Origin: Gammaproteobacteria bacterium
GTDB taxonomy: Bacteria > Pseudomonadota > Gammaproteobacteria > Steroidobacterales > Steroidobacteraceae
Reading direction: 5' to 3'
NCBI GenBank assembly: GCA_003156695.1
Contig: PMHN01000197.1
Coordinates: forward strand, 1-5,891
Length of the DNA: 5,891 bases
The position numbers and the translations under genes are program-made. Of this stretch, positions 1 to 5,792 are shown in pieces; positions within the stretch are counted from its first letter, which is position 1, and each line of letters starts with the position of its first letter. The notes under the pieces were generated by a model that had not been told where the DNA came from, searched no databases, and saw only the letters and a list, made by a program, of their open reading frames with translations.

Positions 1-1
1 G

Positions 2-1048
2 CTCTACGAGCGCGAGCGCGCCGCCGGCCGGGCTGTGGCGCTCGCCGTGCTTGCGTTTACCGCCGGTTCAACCTATAGCAAGGCCGGCGCGCTGATGCTG
101 ATCGCCGCCAACGGTGATTACGCGGGCTTGCTGTCCGGCGGGTGTCTGGAGGGCGATCTGCGCGAACACGCCCGCAGCGTCATCGCCACCGGCACGTGCT
201 GTCCGGTGCGCTACGACATGCGCGGACCGGAAGATCAGTTGTGGGGTCTGGGAATGGGCTGCGAAGGCGCCATGCAGATCCTGCTGCTGCGGGTGGGTCC
301 GGACAACGACTGGCAGCCCGTCGCGGAGCTGGCCCATTCGCTCGCAACCCACACCGCCACGGCCATCGGCGTGGTGGTCGAATCACGCAGCGCAGATGTC
401 CCGCTCGGAAGTCTGGTTCTGCCGGGCCGCATGGCCAGCACCGCGGCGCCGGGACTGCGCACGCCCGCAGTCGCCGGGGCACTGATCCGCGTTGCCTCGA
501 GCGGTCACCCCGAGTGGATAGAGGGTCAATCGCCCTCGTGGAAATTGTTCGTCCTGCCGCTCGTCTTGCCGCCGCGGATCCTGCTGCTGGGCGCCGGCCC
601 GGATGCCGCGCCGGTAGTGGAGTTTGCTGGAATGCTCGACTGGCGAGTGACCCTGGTAGACCATCGCTCGGCCTACGCGGTTGCCGCGCACTTCCCCGCT
701 GCCGAACGGGTGCTGCTCGCGCGTCCGGAGGAACTTGGCTCGGCCCTGGAGCTGTCGAGGTACTGCGCGGCCGTGGTCATGAGTCACCACCTGACCGCGG
801 ACCTGGGCTACCTGCGGGTGCTCGCCGCCTCGAACATCCCGTATGTCGGCTTGCTCGGTCCGGCCGTACGACGCGAGAAGCTTCTGGCGGAGTTAGGTTC
901 CCATGCCGAGCCGCTGCGCGGGCGTCTGCGTGCACCGGTCGGGCTGCCCCTGGGCGGACGCACGCCCCAATCCATTGCGCTCGCCATCATCGCCGAGCTG
1001 CACGCGTTCGTGCATGCGCCGACTGCACGGCGCGCACCGGATTCGTGA
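2..1048 (+). CDS. XdhC family protein, molybdenum hydroxylase maturation factor (5' partial)
   Basis: XdhC/CoxI-family proteins bind molybdenum cofactor in the cytoplasm and help deliver its sulfurated form to xanthine dehydrogenase/CO dehydrogenase-type enzymes. The frame is open to the left edge, so the true start lies upstream and probably only some 15-20 residues are missing; the GTG at 35 is internal. The N-terminal XdhC/CoxI domain is seen as GSTYSKAGA (from base 65), SGGCLEGD (134-157) and GLGMGCEG (245-268), each with the conserved Gly/Cys pattern. The C-terminal Rossmann-like XdhC_C domain starts at LLLGAGPDAAP (581-613), with LVDHR (653-667) ending the second strand, then VVMSHHLTADLGYL, YVGLLGP and the family-typical GLPLGGRTPQSIALAI. 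The nucleotide-binding loop reads GAGPDA rather than the GGGHVA of many XdhC proteins, a variant common in this clade as far as I recall. The stop overlaps the next start (GTGA), indicating an operon. Family assignment is secure; the client enzyme is not visible. Confidence 0.93.
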   Translation, partial: LYERERAAGRAVALAVLAFTAGSTYSKAGALMLIAANGDYAGLLSGGCLEGDLREHARSVIATGTCCPVRYDMRGPEDQLWGLGMGCEGAMQILLLRVGPDNDWQPVAELAHSLATHTATAIGVVVESRSADVPLGSLVLPGRMASTAAPGLRTPAVAGALIRVASSGHPEWIEGQSPSWKLFVLPLVLPPRILLLGAGPDAAPVVEFAGMLDWRVTLVDHRSAYAVAAHFPAAERVLLARPEELGSALELSRYCAAVVMSHHLTADLGYLRVLAASNIPYVGLLGPAVRREKLLAELGSHAEPLRGRLRAPVGLPLGGRTPQSIALAIIAELHAFVHAPTARRAPDS

Positions 1049-1554
1049 ACGAGATCGAGCTCATCCGTGCGCAGCTTGCCGCGGAACGCGCGCACGTGAA
1101 GGCTGTGGCGCAGGCCTGTGCGCGTAATGCCGCTGCGCTGGCGGAACTCGACGCTGCAGGCGCGGATTACCTGCGGTGCGTCCTCGGCTGGTTCGAAGCG
1201 CGTGACCAGCGCCTGAGTGAGCTCATTCGCACGCATCCTGGCCTCGATGCCCGCGCGCGGCACGCCATCCCCGCCGCGCTGGCGCAACCGGGCAGCAGCC
1301 GCGAAGCGCTGGAGAAGCTCGCGGCGATCAACGCAGGCACGCCGGTCGCCTGGCAGGCATTAGCGCAATGGGTCGCCGGCCTCTGGAGCTCGCGTCGCGA
1401 CGCCATCGATGCGCTCCTGACCGCGATCAGGCGCCCGGCCGAGTGGCGCACGATCGCCGCAGTCGACGCGGACTCGATCCTCGATGAACGGCGGCGTTTC
1501 GAGCGCGTGCGCGCGGCATGTCCGGCCGATGCACCCCTGGCTGCCTCATGCTGA
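1045..1554 (+). CDS. Uncharacterised 169-residue helical protein in Mo-cofactor maturation operon
   Basis: I cannot assign this protein to a named family. The GTG at 1045 is chosen because it overlaps the XdhC stop as GTGA and because the same frame further upstream only shadows the xdhC-like gene; no strong Shine-Dalgarno is visible, so it probably depends on translational coupling. The product looks alpha-helical and soluble, with no signal peptide or membrane segment. It has an N-terminal heptad-like helix (about residues 3-37), a segment with aromatic residues around YLRCVLGWFEARDQ (42-55), a central part with tryptophans at 103, 109 and 114, and a charged motif WRTIAAVDADSILDERRRF (134-152) that looks like the most constrained part. 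The only cysteines are 25, 45, 159 and the terminal 169, with no metal-binding cluster. Its stop overlaps the next gene's ATG (ATGCTGA). I have an unverified impression that similar proteins accompany XdhC and MocA in other proteobacteria. A role in cofactor maturation is inferred from context only. Confidence 0.8.
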   Translation: MNEIELIRAQLAAERAHVKAVAQACARNAAALAELDAAGADYLRCVLGWFEARDQRLSELIRTHPGLDARARHAIPAALAQPGSSREALEKLAAINAGTPVAWQALAQWVAGLWSSRRDAIDALLTAIRRPAEWRTIAAVDADSILDERRRFERVRAACPADAPLAASC

Positions 1555-2162
1555 CCGCCGAGGGCAGCCGCAAGAGCGCTGGCGCCCTGCACGCCATTGT
1601 GTTGGCTGCCGGCGCGTCCACCCGCTTCGGCAGTCCGAAGCAACTCGTGCGGCTCGCCGGGCGTCCGCTGTTGCACGCCGTCGTGACGCGCGCCGCGGAA
1701 GTCACCGGCAACGCACTCATTGTGGTGCTCGGTGCGCAGGCGGCACAACTCGCGCCGCTCCTGAAGCATACGGGCGGGACGATCGCCGTTAACCACGAGT
1801 GGCGCGAGGGACTCGCCGGCTCCATCCGCACCGGCGTCGCGCATTTACCGGCGGCGTGCACCGGGGTCATGCTGCTGCTGGCGGATCAGGCGGCCGTGAC
1901 GGCCGACGATCTGAAGCGCCTCGCCGGCAGCTGGCGCCGGCAGCCGCAATGCATTGCGGCCGCGATGTACGCGGGCATCATGGGGGTTCCGGCGATATTT
2001 CCGCGCAGCTGTTTCCGTGAGTTGGGCGAGTTGCGTGGCGACACCGGCGCCGGCGCGCTGCTGCGACGCAATTCCGATCGCGTGGTGCGCGTGCCGATGG
2101 AAAGCGCCGCCATTGACCTGGATACGCCCGAGGATCTGCTGTCGTTGCAGGCGCCCAGGTGA
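1548..2162 (+). CDS. mocA: MocA-like molybdenum cofactor cytidylyltransferase (NTP-transferase)
   Basis: MocA-type enzymes transfer CMP from CTP to molybdopterin-Mo, making the MCD cofactor used by xanthine dehydrogenase-family enzymes. The 204-residue product has the N-terminal nucleotidyltransferase loop LAAGASTRFGSPK (19-31), with Lys31 as the conserved phosphate-contacting lysine. Also present are LLLADQ (109-114) with the metal-site Asp113, GVPAIFPR (146-153), the RGDTGA loop (163-168) and IDLDTPEDL (189-197). LAAG rather than LAGG in the loop is the signature known to separate CTP-using MocA from GTP-using MobA, and LADQ replaces the GD/PD form of MobA. Length is normal. I chose the ATG at 1548 because it overlaps the preceding stop (ATGCTGA) and leaves a typical short leader; an in-frame ATG at 1518 would add ten residues inside the previous gene. 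Position after XdhC fits one maturation operon. An IspD/GlmU-like role is unlikely given the motifs. Confidence 0.88.
   Translation: MLTAEGSRKSAGALHAIVLAAGASTRFGSPKQLVRLAGRPLLHAVVTRAAEVTGNALIVVLGAQAAQLAPLLKHTGGTIAVNHEWREGLAGSIRTGVAHLPAACTGVMLLLADQAAVTADDLKRLAGSWRRQPQCIAAAMYAGIMGVPAIFPRSCFRELGELRGDTGAGALLRRNSDRVVRVPMESAAIDLDTPEDLLSLQAPR
1797..1816 (+). repeat. 20-base exact repeat, copy 1 (in mocA-like gene)
   Basis: This 20-base string recurs exactly at 4944-4963 in cysI. Its right part forms a short inverted repeat, GCGAG-GGA-CTCGC (1804-1816). Both copies are read in the same frame and encode EWREGLA. Confidence 0.5.
1943..1960. repeat. 18-bp perfect palindrome inside the mocA-like gene
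   Basis: GCCGCAATG at 1943-1951 is followed immediately by its reverse complement CATTGCGGC at 1952-1960, with no spacer. It encodes part of QCIAAAM (residues 134-140), a weakly constrained stretch. Just upstream the 9-base string CGCCGGCAG occurs twice, at 1922-1930 and 1935-1943, touching the palindrome. It may be a protein-binding site or chance in GC-rich coding DNA. Confidence 0.5.
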
Positions 2163-2174
2163 ATCGGGCGCCGC

Positions 2175-2218
2175 CGTGGCGCGCAAGACCCAGGTCTAAC
2201 AGGTCTTGCCGCGCTGCG
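2175..2218. terminator. Bulged hairpin at a convergent gene junction, possible bidirectional terminator
   Basis: GCAAGACC (2183-2190) pairs perfectly with GGTCTTGC (2202-2209) across an 11-base loop. With one bulged C at 2210 the stem continues outward between 2175-2182 and 2211-2218, including two G-T wobbles. It sits between the mocA-like stop (2162) and the opposing DUF7009-like stop (2196) and covers the last codons of the latter, which is where a shared terminator would be expected. Neither side has a T-run, so it is not a textbook intrinsic terminator; RNA protection or Rho-assisted ending are alternatives. Confidence 0.4.
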
Positions 2219-2579
2219 CGTCGGGGTGCGGGAAGCTGTCGGACTCGTCCTCGCCGGCGCGTGGCGCGAGGCACGCGAAGTCCTTTTCCAGCGTGATGTT
2301 GAGATCGGCGCCACCGGCGCTCTGCACCTGCGCGAGCGTCACCTGCTGGTTCACACACCACTCATCCGCCATCGTTGCGGGCACCTGAATCTCCACCACG
2401 TTGCCACGGTAGGAGGCACTGATCTGGCGCGCGGTACTGTCCTTGCGCAGCCGATAGATGAGGCTCACATTCGGGCCAAAGGGCACCTGCTCTTCGACCT
2501 GCACTCCTTCGTGCAGCGCGCGGATCTCCCCTTGCGTCAGGCGCAGACGCAGCGTCGCACCCTTGATGCGCAGCTTCAC
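2196..2579 (-). CDS. DUF7009-like protein of unknown function
   Basis: This is a 127-residue cytoplasmic protein without signal peptide or membrane segment. I recognise it, from memory rather than a search, as resembling the DUF7009 family. Its N-terminus reads KLRIKGATLRLRLTQGEI (2-19), which looks like paired beta-strands followed by a helix, and its C-terminus has LEKDFACL (97-104) followed by the acidic EDESDSFPHP (110-119), where such proteins usually end. Function is unknown. The GTG start at 2579 overlaps the stop of the lyase gene as GTGA and has a good Shine-Dalgarno, GGGAG at 2590-2586, six bases upstream; the same frame extends further upstream only as a shadow of the lyase gene. 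It is the last gene of the minus-strand operon. The two cysteines at 75 and 103 are not arranged as a metal site, and a third is the C-terminal residue. The link to acyl-CoA metabolism rests only on gene order and may be incidental. Confidence 0.85.
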   Translation of the reverse strand: MKLRIKGATLRLRLTQGEIRALHEGVQVEEQVPFGPNVSLIYRLRKDSTARQISASYRGNVVEIQVPATMADEWCVNQQVTLAQVQSAGGADLNITLEKDFACLAPRAGEDESDSFPHPDAQRGKTC

Positions 2580-3565
2580 GCCGGGCTCCCGGACGCGGGG
2601 CCCTGGGCGGCGGGCGCGGTCCGTGCGGCCGCGGCCAGCAGGCGCTGCGCCTGCACGAGGTGCGGGCGATCGATCATCTGACCGTCGAGACTTGCCACCC
2701 CGGCACCTCCTGCGGAGGCGAATGCCGCCACGATCCGCCGGGCCTGCGCGCACTCGGCCTCGGTGGGCGTAAAAGCCGCATTAATGGCCTCCACCTGGTC
2801 CGGGTGAATCGCAAGCTTGCCGCAGAACCCATCCCGGCGTGCGTCGTCGAGCTCGCGCTTGAGGCCCTGTGTATCCCGAAAATCAACGTGCACGCCATCG
2901 ATGGCCTGCACGCCGAGCGCCGCCGCCGTCAGCACGCACAAAGAGCGCGCCAACTGAAACGTAAAAGTCAGGGCGCCACGCGCGTCGCGCTTGCCCAGCA
3001 CCCCGAGCGCCGCCCCGAGATCTTCGACACCCCAGGTGAGCCCCGCCAGACGCGCAGCGGCCGCCGGCGCGGCGCCGAGCATGACTGGATACTGCGGCAG
3101 CGCCAACAGTCCCTGAGGCGTTTCGGTCGCGATCACCAGCAGCCGCGTGTCCCCAGCGCGTATGGCGCAGCGCGCCTCAAGCTGCCCGAGGCGATCCGCC
3201 AGCGTCACGATCTCCACGGGTGAGGACACCTTGGGGACGACGATGCCGTCGGGCGTGTGGCCTGCGGCCCCGGCACCGAACAGCGCCTCGAGGTCGTCCC
3301 GCCACAAGCCGCCGGATGGCGGATTGATCCGCACCCACACCTGCATTCCTCGGGCCCCGCGCGCACTCAGCAGATCGCGGACGCGGCCGCGCGCGATCGG
3401 CAGTTGCTGCGGGTCCACGGAATCCTCGAGGTCGAGGATGAGCGCATCGGCGGCCGTGCCGAGCGCCTTCGCCTGCTTGCGCTCACTGTCCCCCGGCACG
3501 AACAGCCACGAACGCGGCGTGAGGGGCGGCGCCCCGCCCAGGTCGACAGCGGGAAGCATGCTCAC
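2576..3565 (-). CDS. CitE-like CoA-ester lyase (HpcH/HpaI aldolase superfamily)
   Basis: The product should cleave, or form, the C-C bond of a beta-hydroxyacyl-CoA such as citramalyl-, malyl- or methylmalyl-CoA, with Mg2+ in a TIM-barrel active site. Visible motifs in the 329 residues are RSWLFVPGDSERK (18-30), DALILDLEDSV (40-50), VWVRIN (76-81), VVPKV (109-113), IATETP (145-150) with Glu148, and WGVEDL (178-183) with Asp182. Glu148 and Asp182 are the expected Mg2+ ligands. LAIHPDQV (251-258) and a C-terminal MIDRPHL (297-303) follow; Asp299 matches the catalytic aspartate contributed by the C-terminal segment in CLYBL-type lyases. The citrate lyase alpha and gamma genes are absent, so a free-standing CLYBL/Rv2498c-type enzyme is likelier than a citrate lyase subunit. 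The GTG start has AAAAGG (3579-3574) eight bases upstream and overlaps the maoC-like stop as GTGA; an ATG at 3559-3557 is the alternative. The last 20 residues are Ala/Pro/Gly-rich and probably disordered. Confidence 0.9.
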   Translation of the reverse strand: MSMLPAVDLGGAPPLTPRSWLFVPGDSERKQAKALGTAADALILDLEDSVDPQQLPIARGRVRDLLSARGARGMQVWVRINPPSGGLWRDDLEALFGAGAAGHTPDGIVVPKVSSPVEIVTLADRLGQLEARCAIRAGDTRLLVIATETPQGLLALPQYPVMLGAAPAAAARLAGLTWGVEDLGAALGVLGKRDARGALTFTFQLARSLCVLTAAALGVQAIDGVHVDFRDTQGLKRELDDARRDGFCGKLAIHPDQVEAINAAFTPTEAECAQARRIVAAFASAGGAGVASLDGQMIDRPHLVQAQRLLAAAARTAPAAQGPASGSPA

Positions 3566-4017
3566 GCAGCGGGCCTTTTCATCATCAGCGCCGTGCGCCG
3601 GCAGGAAGCGACTTCCTCGTCGCGCTGGTTAAATGCGCGATGCTCGAAGACCACGATCCCGGAGTCCTTACGCGACTGGCTCTCGCGCTTGGAAACCACG
3701 GTGGTGGCGGCGTGCATCGTGTCGCCGATCAGCACCGGCTTGGGAAAGCGTACGTCCTCAAAGCCAAGATTGCCGATCGTGGTGCCGAAGGTCGTGTCGT
3801 ACACCGACAGCCCCACGAGAAGCCCGAGGGTGAAGATGCTGTTAACGAGGCGCTCTTTGAATGGCGTGCCCTTGCAGTATTCGGCGTCGAGGTGAATAGC
3901 AGCCGGATTCATGGTGAGTGCGCTGAAGAGCAGGTTATCGGTCTCTGTGACCGTGCGCCGCACCAGGTGCTCGAAGCGCTGCCCCACGTCGAACTGCTCG
4001 AAATAAAGTCCCGCCAC
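3562..4017 (-). CDS. MaoC-family (hotdog-fold) acyl-CoA hydratase
   Basis: This 151-residue single-hotdog protein most likely hydrates or dehydrates an enoyl-CoA. The MaoC pattern is clear: LTMNPAAIHLDAEY (34-47) on the central helix with His42, LVNSIFTLGLLVGLSVYD (57-74), LGFEDVRFPKPVLIGDT (84-100) and the final strands FEHRAFNQRDEEVASC (124-139). In classical (R)-hydratases the helix carries GDxNPxH; here the residue five before the histidine is Asn37 rather than Asp. The protein resembles the short hydratases paired with CitE-like lyases, such as the Rv2499c-Rv2498c pair of Mycobacterium tuberculosis, more than FabA or PhaJ types. Neighbouring citE-like and this gene would give hydratase-then-lyase steps, for example itaconyl-CoA to citramalyl-CoA to acetyl-CoA plus pyruvate, or the mesaconyl-/methylmalyl-CoA equivalent; the substrate is inference. 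The GTG start is supported by GGGAG at 4030-4026, eight bases upstream. It is the promoter-proximal gene of a three-gene operon. Confidence 0.88.
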   Translation of the reverse strand: MAGLYFEQFDVGQRFEHLVRRTVTETDNLLFSALTMNPAAIHLDAEYCKGTPFKERLVNSIFTLGLLVGLSVYDTTFGTTIGNLGFEDVRFPKPVLIGDTMHAATTVVSKRESQSRKDSGIVVFEHRAFNQRDEEVASCRRTALMMKRPAA

Positions 4018-4058
4018 GTTCGCATCTCCCGCAAATCGCCTGGCTAGTGTTGCACACG

Positions 4059-4087
4059 CTCATAACCTCAGAAAGAGGCCCATCCAA
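4059..4087 (-). promoter_or_regulatory. Candidate sigma70-type promoter for the maoC-citE-DUF7009 operon
   Basis: Read on the minus strand, TTGGAT (4087-4082) and TATGAG (4064-4059) are separated by 17 bases, the preferred spacing. Matches to consensus are 3/6 and 4/6. Transcription would begin near 4052 and leave a leader of about 35 bases before the GTG at 4017, with the GGGAG ribosome site inside it. The spacer contains a small inverted repeat, CCTC-AGAAA-GAGG (4066-4078 on the plus strand), a possible but weak operator. Low-specificity prediction. Confidence 0.27.
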
Positions 4088-4122
4088 CCACTCGGTATTT
4101 CGGTCTCGGCGGCCGCTGCTTC

Positions 4123-4128
4123 TATAGT
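4123..4128 (+). promoter_or_regulatory. Candidate -10 element for cysI
   Basis: TATAGT matches the sigma70 -10 consensus at five of six positions and is the best such hexamer in the 119-base divergent gap. No good -35 lies 16-18 bases upstream (the nearest reads TTCGGT or TCGGTC), which would fit an activator-dependent promoter. The expected start site would be around 4135, only about two bases before the cysI ATG, giving a nearly leaderless mRNA. It may instead be a chance AT-rich stretch. Confidence 0.3.
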
Positions 4129-4136
4129 GAGATCGT

Positions 4137-5792
4137 ATGTACCAGTACGACGAGCTCGACCAGGCGTTTGTCGAGCAGCGCGTGGCGGAGTTCCGCGACC
4201 AGACGCGCCGATACCTTGCGGGGGAGCTCTCCGAGGAGCAGTTCCGGCCGCTGCGCCTGCGCAACGGCCTGTACCTGCAGCGGCACGCGCCCATGCTGCG
4301 CATTGCGATCCCCTATGGCCTGCTCGCCGCGCGCCAATTGACCAGGCTCGCCGCCATCACGCGCCGCTACGACCGCGGTTACGGACACTTCACGACCCGC
4401 CAGAACCTGCAGCTCAACTGGCCGCGGCTGGCAGAGGTACCGGAAATCCTGGCGGAACTCGCCAGCGTGCAGATGCACGCCATCCAGACCAGCGGCAACT
4501 GCGTGCGCAACGTCACCGCCGACCATCTGGCGGGCATCAACCCCGAGGAGGTCGACGACCCCCGCCCCTACTGCGAAATCATCCGCCAGTGGGCGACGCT
4601 GCATCCGGAGTTCACCTACCTGCCGCGCAAATTCAAGATCGCGGTGACCGGCGTGAAGGAGGACCGCGCTGCCTCGCAGGTGCATGACATCGGTCTGCAC
4701 CTGCAGCGTGACGTGCGCGGCCAGCTCGGCTTCACCGTGCTGGTCGGCGGCGGCCTTGGGCGCGCCCCCATGATCGGGCACGTGATTCGCGAGTTCTTGC
4801 CCGTCGGGGAGCTGCTTGCCTACCTCGAGGCGATCCTGCGCGTCTATAACCGTCATGGCCGGCGCGACAACATCCATAAGGCGCGTATCAAGGTGCTGGT
4901 CAAGGCATTGGGGCCGGCCCGCTTCCGTGAGCAGGTTGAAGCGGAGTGGCGCGAGGGACTCGCGCACGCGACCCGCCTTCCCCCAGAGCAGGTTGAGCGG
5001 GTACGCGCCTTCTTCCAGCCGCAACCCTACGAGTCGCTCACCGACGTGGACGTATCGGCGGGACGAGATCCGGGGTTTCTCGCCTGGTATCGCTACAACA
5101 CCCGCGCGCACCGCGTGCCGGGGTATCGCGCGGTGTTCGTGTCACTGAAGGCGCACGGCAAGGCGCCCGGCGACATGACCGCGCAGCAAATGGAATCCCT
5201 GGCTACGCTCGCCGGGCGCGTGAGCTTCGGCCTCATCCGCGTAACCCACAGCCAGAATCTCCTGCTCGCGGACGTGCGACAAAGTGATCTGCACGAGGTG
5301 TGGCTGACGCTTACGGAACTTGAACTCGCCACCCCCAACATCGGCACGCTCACCGACATCATCGCCTGCCCGGGGCTTGATTTCTGCTCGCTCGCGAACG
5401 CCGGTACGCTCGGCCTGGCGAAGCAGATACAGGCGCGGTTCGACGATCTGGACTACCTGTATGACCTGGGCGAGATCGAGATCAAGATCTCCGGCTGCAT
5501 GAATGGCTGCGGCCATCATCATGTCGGCCACATCGGGATTTTAGGCGTCGAGAAGCGCGGTGAGGAGTGGTACCAGCTCACCCTCGGCGGCTCGGCGAAC
5601 GGCTTCACCGCGCTCGGCGAGGTGATCGGCCCGTCGCTGCCGCGGGATGAGGTCGCGGGCGCCATCGAGCGGATTGTCGAAACCTATCGCGAGGTGCGCG
5701 ATGAGGACGAGCGCTTCATCGACACCCTGCGCCGTGTCGGACTCAAACCCTTCAGGGAGCGCGCATATGCGGTACATCCTGAGGCGGCGTGA
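4137..5792 (+). CDS. cysI: Assimilatory sulfite reductase (sirohaem, [4Fe-4S]) hemoprotein, nitrite/sulfite reductase family
   Basis: It reduces sulfite to sulfide for cysteine synthesis in the cytoplasm with coupled sirohaem and [4Fe-4S]. The four cluster cysteines are intact: CPGLDFC (Cys411, Cys417) and CMNGC (Cys454, Cys458), the C-x5-C...C-x3-C arrangement of the family, followed by GHHHVGHIGILG. Residues matching the sulfite-binding basic set of E. coli CysI are Arg88 (TTRQNLQ), Arg124 (NCVRNVT), Lys165 and Lys167 (LPRKFKIAV). The two duplicated half-domains are visible: RHAPMLRIAIPYG...GHFTTRQNLQL, and GYRAVFVSLKAHGKAPG...RVTHSQNLLL. VGGGLGR lies at 203-209. At 551 residues it is the compact type seen in pseudomonads, where I recall a near-identical N-terminal layout (MYxYDExDQ...RDQTRRYLAGELSEE). 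No flavoprotein partner (CysJ) is present, so the electron donor is unknown. A nitrite reductase role cannot be excluded from motifs, but the DUF934 neighbour favours sulfur assimilation. Upstream there is only a weak GAG ribosome site at 4129-4131. Confidence 0.95.
   Translation: MYQYDELDQAFVEQRVAEFRDQTRRYLAGELSEEQFRPLRLRNGLYLQRHAPMLRIAIPYGLLAARQLTRLAAITRRYDRGYGHFTTRQNLQLNWPRLAEVPEILAELASVQMHAIQTSGNCVRNVTADHLAGINPEEVDDPRPYCEIIRQWATLHPEFTYLPRKFKIAVTGVKEDRAASQVHDIGLHLQRDVRGQLGFTVLVGGGLGRAPMIGHVIREFLPVGELLAYLEAILRVYNRHGRRDNIHKARIKVLVKALGPARFREQVEAEWREGLAHATRLPPEQVERVRAFFQPQPYESLTDVDVSAGRDPGFLAWYRYNTRAHRVPGYRAVFVSLKAHGKAPGDMTAQQMESLATLAGRVSFGLIRVTHSQNLLLADVRQSDLHEVWLTLTELELATPNIGTLTDIIACPGLDFCSLANAGTLGLAKQIQARFDDLDYLYDLGEIEIKISGCMNGCGHHHVGHIGILGVEKRGEEWYQLTLGGSANGFTALGEVIGPSLPRDEVAGAIERIVETYREVRDEDERFIDTLRRVGLKPFRERAYAVHPEAA
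4944..4963 (+). repeat. 20-base exact repeat, copy 2 (in cysI)
   Basis: Exact second copy of the sequence at 1797-1816. Here the inverted repeat extends to seven base pairs, GCGCGAG (4949-4955) and CTCGCGC (4959-4965), with a GGA spacer. Confidence 0.5.

Noticed and set aside
1518..1547. Upstream ATG start for the mocA-like gene
   Set aside because: It adds ten residues with no family similarity inside the preceding gene; the ATG at 1548 gives the usual ATGCTGA overlap. Not fully excluded.
142..1554. A single 470-codon protein in this frame
   Set aside because: Its first 300 residues are Arg/Gly/His-rich and overlap the xdhC-like gene completely; only the part from the GTG at 1045 has normal protein composition.
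808..1844. Minus-strand open frames across the molybdenum operon
   Set aside because: Arg/Ala-rich shadows of three plus-strand genes with overlapping starts and stops; no independent evidence.
2196..2753. A longer 185-residue version of the DUF7009-like protein
   Set aside because: The added N-terminus is Arg/Gly/Pro-rich and lies inside the lyase gene; the family-like start and Shine-Dalgarno point to the GTG at 2579.
3147..3895. Plus-strand open frames opposite the lyase and hydratase genes
   Set aside because: They run antisense across two well-supported genes and show only biased composition without motifs.
4122..5111. A 329-codon open frame antisense to cysI
   Set aside because: It mirrors the coding frame of a clear sirohaem reductase with intact motifs; long antisense frames are expected in GC-rich genes, and its peptide shows no recognisable domain.
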